Positions 1 to 7,841 of a DNA stretch of 9,360 bases are shown here, piece by piece (position 1 is the stretch's first letter; the number at the start of each line of letters is the position of its first letter). The stretch is from Pseudomonadota bacterium. GTDB taxonomy: Bacteria; Pseudomonadota; Alphaproteobacteria; Rhizobiales; Xanthobacteraceae. Under the pieces are notes generated by a model, which searched no databases, was not told the origin of the DNA, and saw only the letters and a program-made list of their open reading frames with translations. Both the position numbers and the translations under genes were made by a program. Where the stretch lies: the NCBI GenBank assembly GCA_023390955.1, contig JAEWBW010000556.1, positions 1 through 9,360 on the forward strand. Reading direction: 5' to 3'.

Positions 1-2306
<2,306 letters not shown>

Positions 2307-2316
2307 TGCGAGCTTT

Positions 2317-2346
2317 GGTGCTTCGCCAACGGATTGGCGGAGCACC
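2317..2346 (+). terminator. Strong hairpin after secA, probable transcription terminator
   Basis: The left arm GGTGCTTCGCCAA (2317-2329) pairs with TTGGCGGAGCACC (2334-2346) around a CGGA tetraloop. This gives a 13-bp stem with a single G-T wobble, 11 nt after the secA stop codon. It lies between the convergent secA and the minus-strand membrane-protein gene, so it could serve both. There is no run of T after it on either strand, so it is not a textbook intrinsic terminator. It may act with Rho or protect the mRNA 3' end. Confidence 0.6.
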
Positions 2347-2378
2347 TCAGTACGGCCGTCCGTCTTCAATTGATCTCG

Positions 2379-2690
2379 TCATTCCGTCGCCGAAGCCGGC
2401 TCCGTCAGCGTTACGCGCCGTCGAAGTCCAAAGCCCGCGCATAGCAGCGTCACCGGCAGTAGGACAGCCGCCCAGAGATAGAGCTGATTGATCTCCTTCT
2501 CCAATCGCTGAATCTGGACATAGGTCTGGTAAACCGAGTCCTTGGTGGGAAGGAGCTGCAGCTGATTGATCTCTGCCTTCCGGCTCGACACGAGTGAGCC
2601 GAAGGCCGCCAACTCAATCAGGAATATTGCCACGAATATCCAGCCCCATTTGCGTCTGGGTCCGATCGCGATCGTTTCATTCGACGTCAT
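2379..2690 (-). CDS. Small two-helix membrane protein of unknown function
   Basis: Predicted 103 residues; I do not recognise a family. Two hydrophobic helices are clear: about residues 15-35 (WGWIFVAIFLIELAAFGSLV) and 71-89 (YLWAAVLLPVTLLCAGFGL). Positive residues flank both outer ends (PRRK before the first, RRR after the second). By the positive-inside rule both termini should be cytoplasmic and the polar, helix-prone segment 37-70 periplasmic. The ATG at 2690 is preceded by a weak GGGG about 7 nt upstream. The gene is last in the minus-strand cluster, 82 bp after the secreted TPR-like protein gene, and converges on secA. Residue composition and the paired helices argue for a real gene; function is open. 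Confidence 0.72.
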   Translation of the reverse strand: MTSNETIAIGPRRKWGWIFVAIFLIELAAFGSLVSSRKAEINQLQLLPTKDSVYQTYVQIQRLEKEINQLYLWAAVLLPVTLLCAGFGLRRRVTLTEPASATE

Positions 2691-2772
2691 TGATGTGCCC
2701 CGCTCTGCTGTCCCCGCCTCGAATACGCAACCGCAAATCTTGATGCCTCTATTGCGGCCTCAATTCTTGGAA

Positions 2773-3264
2773 TCATCCGCCGCTCTTTTGTTGAAGGGCC
2801 GCTATGCGCCTTCGCACCGATGTCACCAGATCTGGATAGGGCAGGCACGACTTCGGATAGGGGGTCATCGCGCCCGACGATTTGTCGTCATTCTCGCCGA
2901 TGAGTTCCTTGAGCTGGTTGATGTCGTTGGATTTGATCCGATCCATGCAGGCTGACGCCTTTATCGCGCGTGTCACCTTCTCGACATCGTCGGCCAGGCG
3001 AAGGATCTGGTACTTCACGATCGACCGTTCGAAGAACTCGATGGCCTTCTTGTAGTCTCCGGCTTCATAGAAGTCGTTGCCTTCTCTCCATATGGCGGCT
3101 CCGTCACCGTGAATCTGCCTTACTTTCGCAGGGTCGGTCACGCGGGGGAGATTCTTCGGCTCCCAGTAATCGCCCGCATGGGCGGCGGGCAGGTTCGGAA
3201 TCGCGGCGAGAACGAGGGCGCTGACCGAAATTGAAAGGCGGGTCGCTCGAAGGTGCGGAATCAA
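2773..3264 (-). CDS. Secreted TPR-like protein with two cysteines, unknown function (TTG start)
   Basis: Predicted 163 residues from a TTG codon at 3264, chosen because AAGGAG lies 6 nt upstream and the protein then opens with a typical signal peptide: MIPHLRATR, a hydrophobic core SISVSALVLAAIP, and an AHA cleavage site near residue 30. The frame stays open upstream to 3393, but that stretch is not signal-like and overlaps the upstream gene. The mature part has one TPR-like helix pair at about 55-88 (GNDFYEAGDYKKAIEFFERS) and ends in a basic helix. It has only two cysteines, C106 and C140, which could form a disulfide in the periplasm. It lies 85 bp downstream of the preceding secreted-protein gene on the same strand. 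TPR helices suggest a protein-binding role; nothing more specific can be claimed. Confidence 0.8.
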   Translation of the reverse strand: MIPHLRATRLSISVSALVLAAIPNLPAAHAGDYWEPKNLPRVTDPAKVRQIHGDGAAIWREGNDFYEAGDYKKAIEFFERSIVKYQILRLADDVEKVTRAIKASACMDRIKSNDINQLKELIGENDDKSSGAMTPYPKSCLPYPDLVTSVRRRIAALQQKSGG

Positions 3265-3270
3265 GGGCAA

Positions 3271-3276
3271 CTCCTT
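3271..3276 (-). promoter_or_regulatory. Shine-Dalgarno sequence that fixes a TTG start
   Basis: AAGGAG on the minus strand, 6 nt before TTG at 3264. It is the best ribosome binding site in this gap. It places the initiation codon exactly at the start of the signal peptide, making the longer upstream start unlikely. Confidence 0.75.
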
Positions 3277-3297
3277 GTTGAAAGCGATCGAAAATAC

Positions 3298-3311
3298 TGG
3301 AATCAATTCCA
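3298..3311. repeat. Short inverted repeat upstream of the secreted TPR-like gene
   Basis: TGGAAT and ATTCCA flank a 2-nt CA spacer (14 bp in all) in the 85-bp gap between the two secreted-protein genes, 34 bp before the TTG start. It could be an operator or a chance palindrome. The gap is more AT-rich than the surrounding genes, so an internal promoter here is possible, but no convincing -35/-10 pair is visible. Confidence 0.35.
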
Positions 3312-3349
3312 CGGACTCATCATCCAAATTCGTTTGCGAAAAACTTGCC

Positions 3350-3835
3350 CTAGCCGCCGCACCTTTCGATCGCGGCTCGCCAGCCGGGGGCATTGACCTT
3401 TGGAAGCTGGTAGCTTGCCGTCCTGCTCGAAATCGTCAATGGAGATGCGCTTTCGATCAGGTCGAGCAGGCGCGACAGGTGCCGGTCCCATCGCTTCCCG
3501 AACAGCTCCGGGTCCTGCCGTGAATAGCCGAGGTCCCACTGGACGAAATTGGTGGCGTCATCGCCACCCGAAAATTCCTCGAATTCGCCGGCGAGCCGCA
3601 TCGTCCTGCGGCCATTCCCCAGTGTGATGGTCGCTTTCCCGGCCTTGCCTGCCTTGCCTGGATATTTCGCATGCAGGCCCAGCGCGCGTCCGCAACCGAG
3701 CACGAAAATGGACGTACCCTGCTCCGCATAGCTCAGCGAGGGGAGATCGCGGTTATCAAATTCGAGCTTCCAGGTCCCCGCGGCCGCAAGCGAGGGGACA
3801 GCAAGGAGAGCCAGGGCGAGAGCGGCTGCCTTCAT
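3350..3835 (-). CDS. Small secreted protein with two cysteines, unknown function
   Basis: Predicted 161 residues from ATG 3835. A GTG two codons earlier (3841) overlaps the upstream stop by 4 nt (GTGA), but GGAAG 5 nt before the ATG favours the ATG. The N-terminus is a clear signal peptide (MKAAALALALLAVPSLAAA, cleavage near residue 19), so the protein is periplasmic or exported. The mature part looks beta-rich (GTWKLEFDNRD, TSIFVLGCGRALGL, KATITLGNGRRTMRLAGEF). It contains exactly two cysteines, C48 in GCGRALGL and C159 three residues from the C-terminus, which could form a disulfide. A short KAG-KAG-KA stretch at 61-68 reflects a 9-bp tandem duplication in the DNA. I recognise no named domain. 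The gene follows the zinc-ribbon-like gene with a gap of 2 nt, which implies co-expression. Confidence 0.82.
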   Translation of the reverse strand: MKAAALALALLAVPSLAAAGTWKLEFDNRDLPSLSYAEQGTSIFVLGCGRALGLHAKYPGKAGKAGKATITLGNGRRTMRLAGEFEEFSGGDDATNFVQWDLGYSRQDPELFGKRWDRHLSRLLDLIESASPLTISSRTASYQLPKVNAPGWRAAIERCGG

Positions 3836-3837
3836 GG

Positions 3838-4569
3838 TCACTTCCGGCGGGAACTGGGGACGATCTTGATGTGACGTGCGAGCGCCTTGATCAGCTCGGG
3901 ATCCTCGATCACGGGCGGCGGCTCCGGCTTGCCCTTGAGGGCCTCGTCGATCGTATATCGCGCGTCGTCGCGTGCGGCGATCTTGTCCCGATGGAAGGAG
4001 ATGATCTCGGCAAAGGGATATTCGAGCCCTTCCGCGGTCAGCTCAGCGACCAGGGCTTCCGCGGCGGTCCAGCTTGAGGCGCGCCTGAGCACGTCGAGCA
4101 GCCGCAGCCGCGTGTCGACCGAATTGATGCGGGAGCCGGCCAGATGCTCGGCGGCCTTGAGCCGCAATCGTCTCGCTTCGTCCGCTTGCTTCCTGTCGTC
4201 GGCGGTCCAGGCGGCGTGGAGCGTATACTGGAATGCCGATCGGCGATCGCCGAGATAGGCTTCGAACGCTGCGCGGACCAGAAAGCGACGGGCGGCCGGA
4301 TCGGGGGCGGGATCCAGCGAGGCCGAGCTGAATTGAGGCGTGCTGGTGAAATGGCGCGCCTTGTCGTCACCATACGAGATGTCCCATGCCACATATCCGC
4401 AGTAAGGACATTCCTGCAGCCAGCTCTCGACGGTCGAGCGAACCATGCCCGGAGGTCGCTGATCGAGGTCGGGCGAGCCTCCCATGGAGTTGGTGCTCAT
4501 GAGCACGGTATGCCCGGACGTCTTTCCGCAGCAACAGCAGCGCAGCGTCTCCTTGCTGTAGCTCGTCAT
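3838..4569 (-). CDS. Zinc-ribbon-like, DUF2225-reminiscent protein with helical repeats, unknown function
   Basis: Predicted 243 residues, cytoplasmic (no signal peptide or membrane helix). The start ATG at 4569 shares one base with the stop of the upstream TPR gene (TGATG), the usual sign of translational coupling. The frame is open further upstream, but that translation is Arg/Pro-rich and lies inside the preceding gene. The N-terminus has a cysteine cluster C11-C12-C13-C14 and then C54-P-Y-C57-G, a likely metal-binding ribbon. The motif MGGSPDLDQRPPGM between the pairs reminds me of DUF2225-type proteins; this is from memory and unconfirmed. Residues about 95-210 look like alpha-helical TPR-like hairpins (FLVRAAFEAYLGDRRSAFQY; ADEARRLRLKAAEHL). 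A basic tail ends the protein. Partnership with the coupled TPR protein is an inference from context. Confidence 0.82.
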   Translation of the reverse strand: MTSYSKETLRCCCCGKTSGHTVLMSTNSMGGSPDLDQRPPGMVRSTVESWLQECPYCGYVAWDISYGDDKARHFTSTPQFSSASLDPAPDPAARRFLVRAAFEAYLGDRRSAFQYTLHAAWTADDRKQADEARRLRLKAAEHLAGSRINSVDTRLRLLDVLRRASSWTAAEALVAELTAEGLEYPFAEIISFHRDKIAARDDARYTIDEALKGKPEPPPVIEDPELIKALARHIKIVPSSRRK

Positions 4570-5687
4570 CAGCGCGACGCTCCCCATTGCCGCCTGATGT
4601 TGCCGCGAACGATCTCCGCGGCGCGAAGCAGCTTTTCGAGCAACCCGGATTGGCCGGGGCCGTACAGCACGTCGTTGCGTCCGGGGAGGTTCTTGATCCG
4701 GCCCCGGTAGGTCGACGTCCTGGAGTCGAGCAGGACCTTCATGACATCGAAGCTGCGCTCGACGAAGGCCTCGGCCCGGTCCGATCGCTCGAGCCCGTAG
4801 CCGAGCGCCAGCTCGATCAGGATCCACAGCAGGGCCGCGGCATCATTTCCGTATACCCGCTCGGTCGTCGCGAGCAGACGCCTGAGCAAGGGCTCAGCCT
4901 TCCAGAACTGATCGGATTCGAGGCAGGCCTGCGACATGGCTTCCAGCGCCTTCTGGACCTCGAAACTGTCGGGACCGCATATCTTTTCGATGCTGGGCAA
5001 CGCCTTCTCGAACACCGAGAAGCCCCTTCGGGTCATGTCGGCCTGTACGGCGCGGCGCGGTGTCTGGGAGTTGGCGACATACATGACGGCGAGCGCGACG
5101 AGCCGGTCCCCGAACTCCTTGCGGTTCGGGCCGAACGCGGCCTCGTTCGCCTTGACGCACCGCTCGAGATAACGGTCTGCCTGCTCGCGGTGGTCGGTGC
5201 GGAGGCATACATCGACCAGCCTTGCCAGCGTCGCCGCGACATCGGCGGAATTTTCGCCGTCGAGCCGCGTCTTCGCGGCCAGGCTGCGCTCCAGCAGCGG
5301 CTTGGCTTCGGCGAATCTCCTCACATGCACGTAGGTCGATGCCAGCCCGTCGCACTCCTCGGCGACCCAGGGATCGAATTCGCCGAACAGCTCCGTCTTG
5401 ATATCGAGCCGCTTGCGCATGAACGGCTCGCGGATCCAGAAGCCGACCGGATTGTCCTGGTCGATCCATTTGTCGAGGTCGGGAAGGATCGCAGCCGGTC
5501 CGTTCAACTCCTGGCGAATGGCAATGCAGCGCGAGAAATAGGAGACGGCGTCGGCCGGCTCCTCATACTGGCAGATCAGCCTCGCCAGCGTATTGAGCGC
5601 GACGGCGACCTCGTCGCTGACGGTGCCGAATTTGGCTTCCAGCCCCGCGATGTGCGCGAGGTGCTTGTCGACCATGTGGGACGTCAT
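4569..5687 (-). CDS. Large TPR-repeat protein, unknown function, first gene of the cluster
   Basis: Predicted 372 residues from ATG 5687. The frame is open to a TTG at 5795, but the extra 36 residues are Gly/Pro/Arg-rich and look non-coding. No candidate start has a good ribosome binding site, so the start is uncertain (ATG 5675 is also possible). It contains at least four to five TPR-like helix pairs of the kinesin-light-chain/TPR_12 type, for example about 27-64 (LARLICQYEEPADAVSYFSR), 108-145 (LASTYVHVRRFAEAKPLLER), 150-187 (LARLVDVCLRTDHREQADRY) and 240-275 (ALEAMSQACLESDQFWKAEP). These are followed by the characteristic 'A-x-G-x-(D/N)' spacing between units (LNGP, LDGENSAD, FGPN, CGPDSFEV, YGNDA). 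There is no signal peptide or catalytic domain, so a scaffold or binding role is likely. Its stop overlaps the next gene's ATG. Confidence 0.87.
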   Translation of the reverse strand: MTSHMVDKHLAHIAGLEAKFGTVSDEVAVALNTLARLICQYEEPADAVSYFSRCIAIRQELNGPAAILPDLDKWIDQDNPVGFWIREPFMRKRLDIKTELFGEFDPWVAEECDGLASTYVHVRRFAEAKPLLERSLAAKTRLDGENSADVAATLARLVDVCLRTDHREQADRYLERCVKANEAAFGPNRKEFGDRLVALAVMYVANSQTPRRAVQADMTRRGFSVFEKALPSIEKICGPDSFEVQKALEAMSQACLESDQFWKAEPLLRRLLATTERVYGNDAAALLWILIELALGYGLERSDRAEAFVERSFDVMKVLLDSRTSTYRGRIKNLPGRNDVLYGPGQSGLLEKLLRAAEIVRGNIRRQWGASR

Positions 5688-5778
5688 GAAGGGCGCAATA
5701 TTTCCGCGGATGGACAGGCGCCGCGGTCCCGGCGAACCCGGCGGCCTCCGGCCGTAGCCGAAACCGGGCCGGCTGATA

Positions 5779-5794
5779 TGACCCAAACGGGTCA
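5779..5794. repeat. Inverted repeat upstream of the five-gene cluster
   Basis: TGACCC and GGGTCA are perfect 6-bp arms around AAAC, in the 172-bp gap between the MarR stop and the TPR gene start, about 90 bp before that ATG. It may be an operator for the minus-strand cluster or part of a terminator for the MarR gene. No T-run follows it. The rest of the gap is GC-rich, and I see no clear promoter in it. Confidence 0.4.
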
Positions 5795-5859
5795 ATCGCC
5801 GTCTTTTCCGGGTTCCGGTGCTTGACGCGGGGACTGCGCCAGACCACGCGTCCTTCGCC

Positions 5860-6303
5860 TTAATTCGAGCTGTCGATCAGGCTCTCCAGCAGCCGCTTCA
5901 ATTCGCTGGTCGATTTGCCGCCATAGCTCTCCAGGATGTGCTCCTCCTGGTCGACGGCGAGCGTGTTGAGCTTCTTGCTCAGCGCCTTGCCGCGATCGCT
6001 GATGAACATCAGCACCTTGCGGCGGTCGTTGGGGTCCTGCACGCGATAGACCAAGGTGTCCGACACCATGCGGTCGATCATCTTGGTCAGCGTCGGGTGG
6101 TTGAGCAGCACGGCTTCCGCGAGCTCGCCCATGGAATGGCCGTTGCCGTCGGACAGCACCTTCAGGATGCGCCATTGCTCGACCGGCACGCCCTCCTTGC
6201 TCAACCGCAGCTCGAGCTGCCGGTTGATCTCGCGGTTGGCTTGCGCGAGCAGGTAGGCGAGGTGTTCGGTGATGGGGGAATTCTCTTTCGGCGGTCTGGT
6301 CAC
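5860..6303 (-). CDS. MarR-family transcriptional regulator
   Basis: Predicted 147 residues from GTG 6303. An ATG at 6357 would add 18 residues (MQHRLQDIHSFGSRRSRA) that do not look family-like, and it would sit on top of a likely -10 box, so I prefer the GTG; neither start has a strong ribosome binding site. MarR proteins are dimeric winged-helix repressors, often released by small ligands. Visible: N-terminal dimerisation helix (ITEHLAYLLAQANREINRQL), helix-turn-helix at about 55-83 (SMGELAEAVLLNHPTLTKMI), and the wing with the diagnostic D-x-x-D-R-R at 90-95 (DPNDRRKVLMFISDRG), then the long C-terminal dimerisation helices. It is transcribed divergently from the AmiC-like gene across an AT-rich palindrome. 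That arrangement suggests autoregulation and control of the neighbouring amide genes; the effector is unknown. Confidence 0.93.
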   Translation of the reverse strand: MTRPPKENSPITEHLAYLLAQANREINRQLELRLSKEGVPVEQWRILKVLSDGNGHSMGELAEAVLLNHPTLTKMIDRMVSDTLVYRVQDPNDRRKVLMFISDRGKALSKKLNTLAVDQEEHILESYGGKSTSELKRLLESLIDSSN

Positions 6304-6358
6304 GGCGCGACTTCGTCTTGATCCAAATGAGTGAATGTCTTGCAATCGATGCTGCATC

Positions 6359-6404
6359 TATATGCACTTCAATTGTTGAATATTCAATATTTTCAAAATA
6401 GGAT
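6359..6404. promoter_or_regulatory. Divergent promoter/operator region between MarR and AmiC-like genes
   Basis: An AT-rich island stands out from GC-rich surroundings. It holds the perfect 12-bp palindrome TTGAATATTCAA at 6376-6387 and an overlapping TTCAA-TTG-TTGAA repeat at 6368-6380. For the plus strand, TTGAAT (6376-6381) and TAGGAT (6399-6404) are spaced 17 nt, a modest sigma-70-type match. For the minus strand, TTGAAT (complement of 6382-6387) and CATATA (complement of 6359-6364) are also spaced 17 nt. Both -35 boxes fall inside the palindrome, so a MarR dimer there would block both genes. The boxes and the binding are inferred. Confidence 0.6.
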
Positions 6405-6480
6405 CATTGCCCAACAAACGGGCGGATGCCGAGGCCGCCTGCCGAATGTTCAGGTCTGTTGCAGGGTTCTGTTGCAAGAC

Positions 6481-6485
6481 AGGAG
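6481..6485 (+). promoter_or_regulatory. Shine-Dalgarno sequence that decides a GTG start
   Basis: AGGAG lies 5 nt before GTG 6491 in the AmiC-like frame. The other in-frame candidates (ATG 6446, 6545, 6611) lack a comparable site at normal spacing. The choice matters because it leaves no room for a signal peptide. Confidence 0.7.
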
Positions 6486-6490
6486 TTGGC

Positions 6491-7675
6491 GTGCGCGCGA
6501 CGGTAGACTTCCCGGCTTACGGCGGTGCCATCCTGCCGCCGTCCATGCTGTTTCGAAATTCGTCGTCGTCGGGGGCGGATTTCGACCTGTCTCCGTTCGA
6601 CGTGCATTTCATGAAGCGCCGCGGCGCCCGCAACAAGCTCCGCATCGGCAACTTCCTCACCTTCACCGGCTCGCCCGGGATCTGGGGCCCGAGCTCCACC
6701 AACAGCGCGATGCTGGCGGTCGCCGAGATCAACAAGCGCGGCGGCATCCTCGGCCGTGAGTTGGAGCTTTCGATTTATGATTCGGGCGGTCCGATCGACG
6801 ACGTCGTGCGTCGCGCCGAGCAGGCGATCGCCTTCGACGAGGTCGATCTCATCATGGGATCGCACATCAGCGCCGTGCGCGTTGCCCTGCGCGAGGTCAC
6901 CGGCAACCGCATTCCCTATATCTACACCCCCGTCTACGAGGGCGGTGAGCGTACGCCGGGTGTGATGACGATCGGCGAGACGCCGCGCTGGCAGAGCCGG
7001 CCGTCGATCCATTGGCTGGCCGAGGCCAGGAAAGCGGCGCGCTGGTATCTGATCGGTAGCGACTATGTCTGGCCCTGGCAGTCGCATCGTACGGTCAAGC
7101 GCTACATCAAGGAGACGGGCGGCCAGGTCGTCGGCGAGGAGTTCGTTCCGGTCGGCGAGGACAATCATGAGGCGCATCTGGCGCGGATCCGCGCCGCCCG
7201 CCCGGATGTCGTGCTGATCTCGCTGATCGGCACCGACAGCATCACTTTCAACCGAGCCTTCGCGGAAGCTGGTCTTGCCACGTCAACGCTGCGGCTCGCC
7301 GGCGCGATGGACGAGACCGTGCTGCTTGGCATCGGCGCCGACAACACCGAAAACCTGTTCTGCGCGTCCGGCTATTTCAACGGCATGGTCTCGCGTGCCA
7401 ATGACGAGTTTCTCAGCGGCTACCACGCGATGTTCGGGTCCAATGCGCCGCCGGTCGGCTCTGTCGGCCAGTCGAATTATGAGGGCCTTCGCTTCCTCGA
7501 GGCCGTGGCCAATCGTGCAGGTTCGCTGGGCTTCCATCCGCTGCTGAAAGCTGCGCGCAACACCGTCTACACGGCCGCCCGCGGTCCGGTGACCCTGCGC
7601 GACGGCCGCGCCGAGATGCCGATGTATCTCGCCGAGGCCGACGGCCTCGACTTCAAGCTCATCAAGACGCTCTGA
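6491..7675 (+). CDS. AmiC/UrtA-type amide or urea binding protein, probably cytoplasmic
   Basis: Predicted 394 residues, type I periplasmic-binding-protein fold (Peripla_BP_5/6 group) that binds short amides or urea. The core starts near residue 50 (LRIGNFLTFTGSPGIWG), then LAVAEINKRGGILGRELEL, GSH at 123-125, YIYTPVYEGG at 143-152, GSDYVWPW at 189-196, RPDVVLISLIGTDS, and the C-terminal RGPVTL at 364-369. From memory these match P. aeruginosa AmiC (SH, YPTPYEG, GSDYIYP, QGPVRV) and also UrtA. The first 49 residues are polar, with no signal peptide or lipobox. This points to a cytoplasmic sensor like AmiC rather than an ABC-transporter receptor. That extension is longer than in AmiC, so a start at ATG 6611 cannot be excluded. 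The amidase gene lies 166 bp downstream on the same strand. No permease, ATPase or AmiR/ANTAR gene is present in the window. Urea or other amides remain possible ligands. Confidence 0.86.
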   Translation: MRATVDFPAYGGAILPPSMLFRNSSSSGADFDLSPFDVHFMKRRGARNKLRIGNFLTFTGSPGIWGPSSTNSAMLAVAEINKRGGILGRELELSIYDSGGPIDDVVRRAEQAIAFDEVDLIMGSHISAVRVALREVTGNRIPYIYTPVYEGGERTPGVMTIGETPRWQSRPSIHWLAEARKAARWYLIGSDYVWPWQSHRTVKRYIKETGGQVVGEEFVPVGEDNHEAHLARIRAARPDVVLISLIGTDSITFNRAFAEAGLATSTLRLAGAMDETVLLGIGADNTENLFCASGYFNGMVSRANDEFLSGYHAMFGSNAPPVGSVGQSNYEGLRFLEAVANRAGSLGFHPLLKAARNTVYTAARGPVTLRDGRAEMPMYLAEADGLDFKLIKTL

Positions 7676-7719
7676 ACGCAGCACGTGTGCGGCATGTCGG
7701 CTGATCTGCGAAATAATCC

Positions 7720-7748
7720 TTGAAAAGGAAAATATTTCCGTCTGTAAT
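7720..7748 (+). promoter_or_regulatory. Promoter-like element of the amidase gene with an operator-like repeat
   Basis: TTGAAA (7720-7725) and TGTAAT (7743-7748) are separated by 17 nt, each 5 of 6 to the sigma-70 consensus. Transcription would begin near 7755. The spacer contains GGAAA-ATA-TTTCC (7727-7739). A wider imperfect dyad pairs GAAATA (7710-7715) with TATTTC (7733-7738) and CCTT (7718-7721) with AAGG (7725-7728). The AATATT core is shared with the palindrome at 6376-6387, so the same MarR protein might bind both; this is an inference. Confidence 0.55.
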
Positions 7749-7753
7749 ATCGA

Positions 7754-7777
7754 GGCGAGGCCGGCCGGGCTCTCGCC
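7754..7777 (+). promoter_or_regulatory. GC-rich hairpin at the predicted 5' end of the amidase mRNA
   Basis: GGCGAG (7754-7759) pairs with CTCGCC (7772-7777). Beyond a bulged T, GCC (7760-7762) pairs with GGC (7768-7770) around a five-base loop. The stem coincides with the predicted transcription start and lies about 65 nt before the GTG. It might stabilise the transcript, weakly attenuate it, or be a target for antitermination as in the P. aeruginosa ami leader. No T-run follows, so it is not a standard terminator. Confidence 0.4.
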
Positions 7778-7829
7778 GTGCGGCGCGCCTTGGCAGGTTT
7801 GCGTCCGAAGTCAGAGATCAAGAAGCTTC

Positions 7830-7835
7830 AAGGAG
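7830..7835 (+). promoter_or_regulatory. Shine-Dalgarno sequence of the amidase gene
   Basis: AAGGAG, 6 nt before GTG 7842. The strong match and ideal spacing support the GTG as the start. Confidence 0.8.
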
Positions 7836-7841
7836 AGCGTC

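Noticed and set aside
3640..3662. Short tandem repeat (9-bp unit, GCCTTGCCT twice) inside the secreted-protein gene
   Set aside because: Only two in-frame copies encoding KAG-KAG; too short to be a functional repeat array or CRISPR-like element.
4570..4827. Upstream extension of the zinc-ribbon-like gene to 4827
   Set aside because: The extra 86 residues are Arg/Pro/Gly-rich and lie wholly within the TPR gene in another frame. The TGATG junction at 4567-4571 gives a natural coupled start.
4587..5825. Plus-strand open frame (412 codons) opposite the TPR gene
   Set aside because: The minus-strand frame shows TPR periodicity and stop/start coupling to the next gene. The plus-strand translation has no recognisable feature and is a codon-bias shadow.
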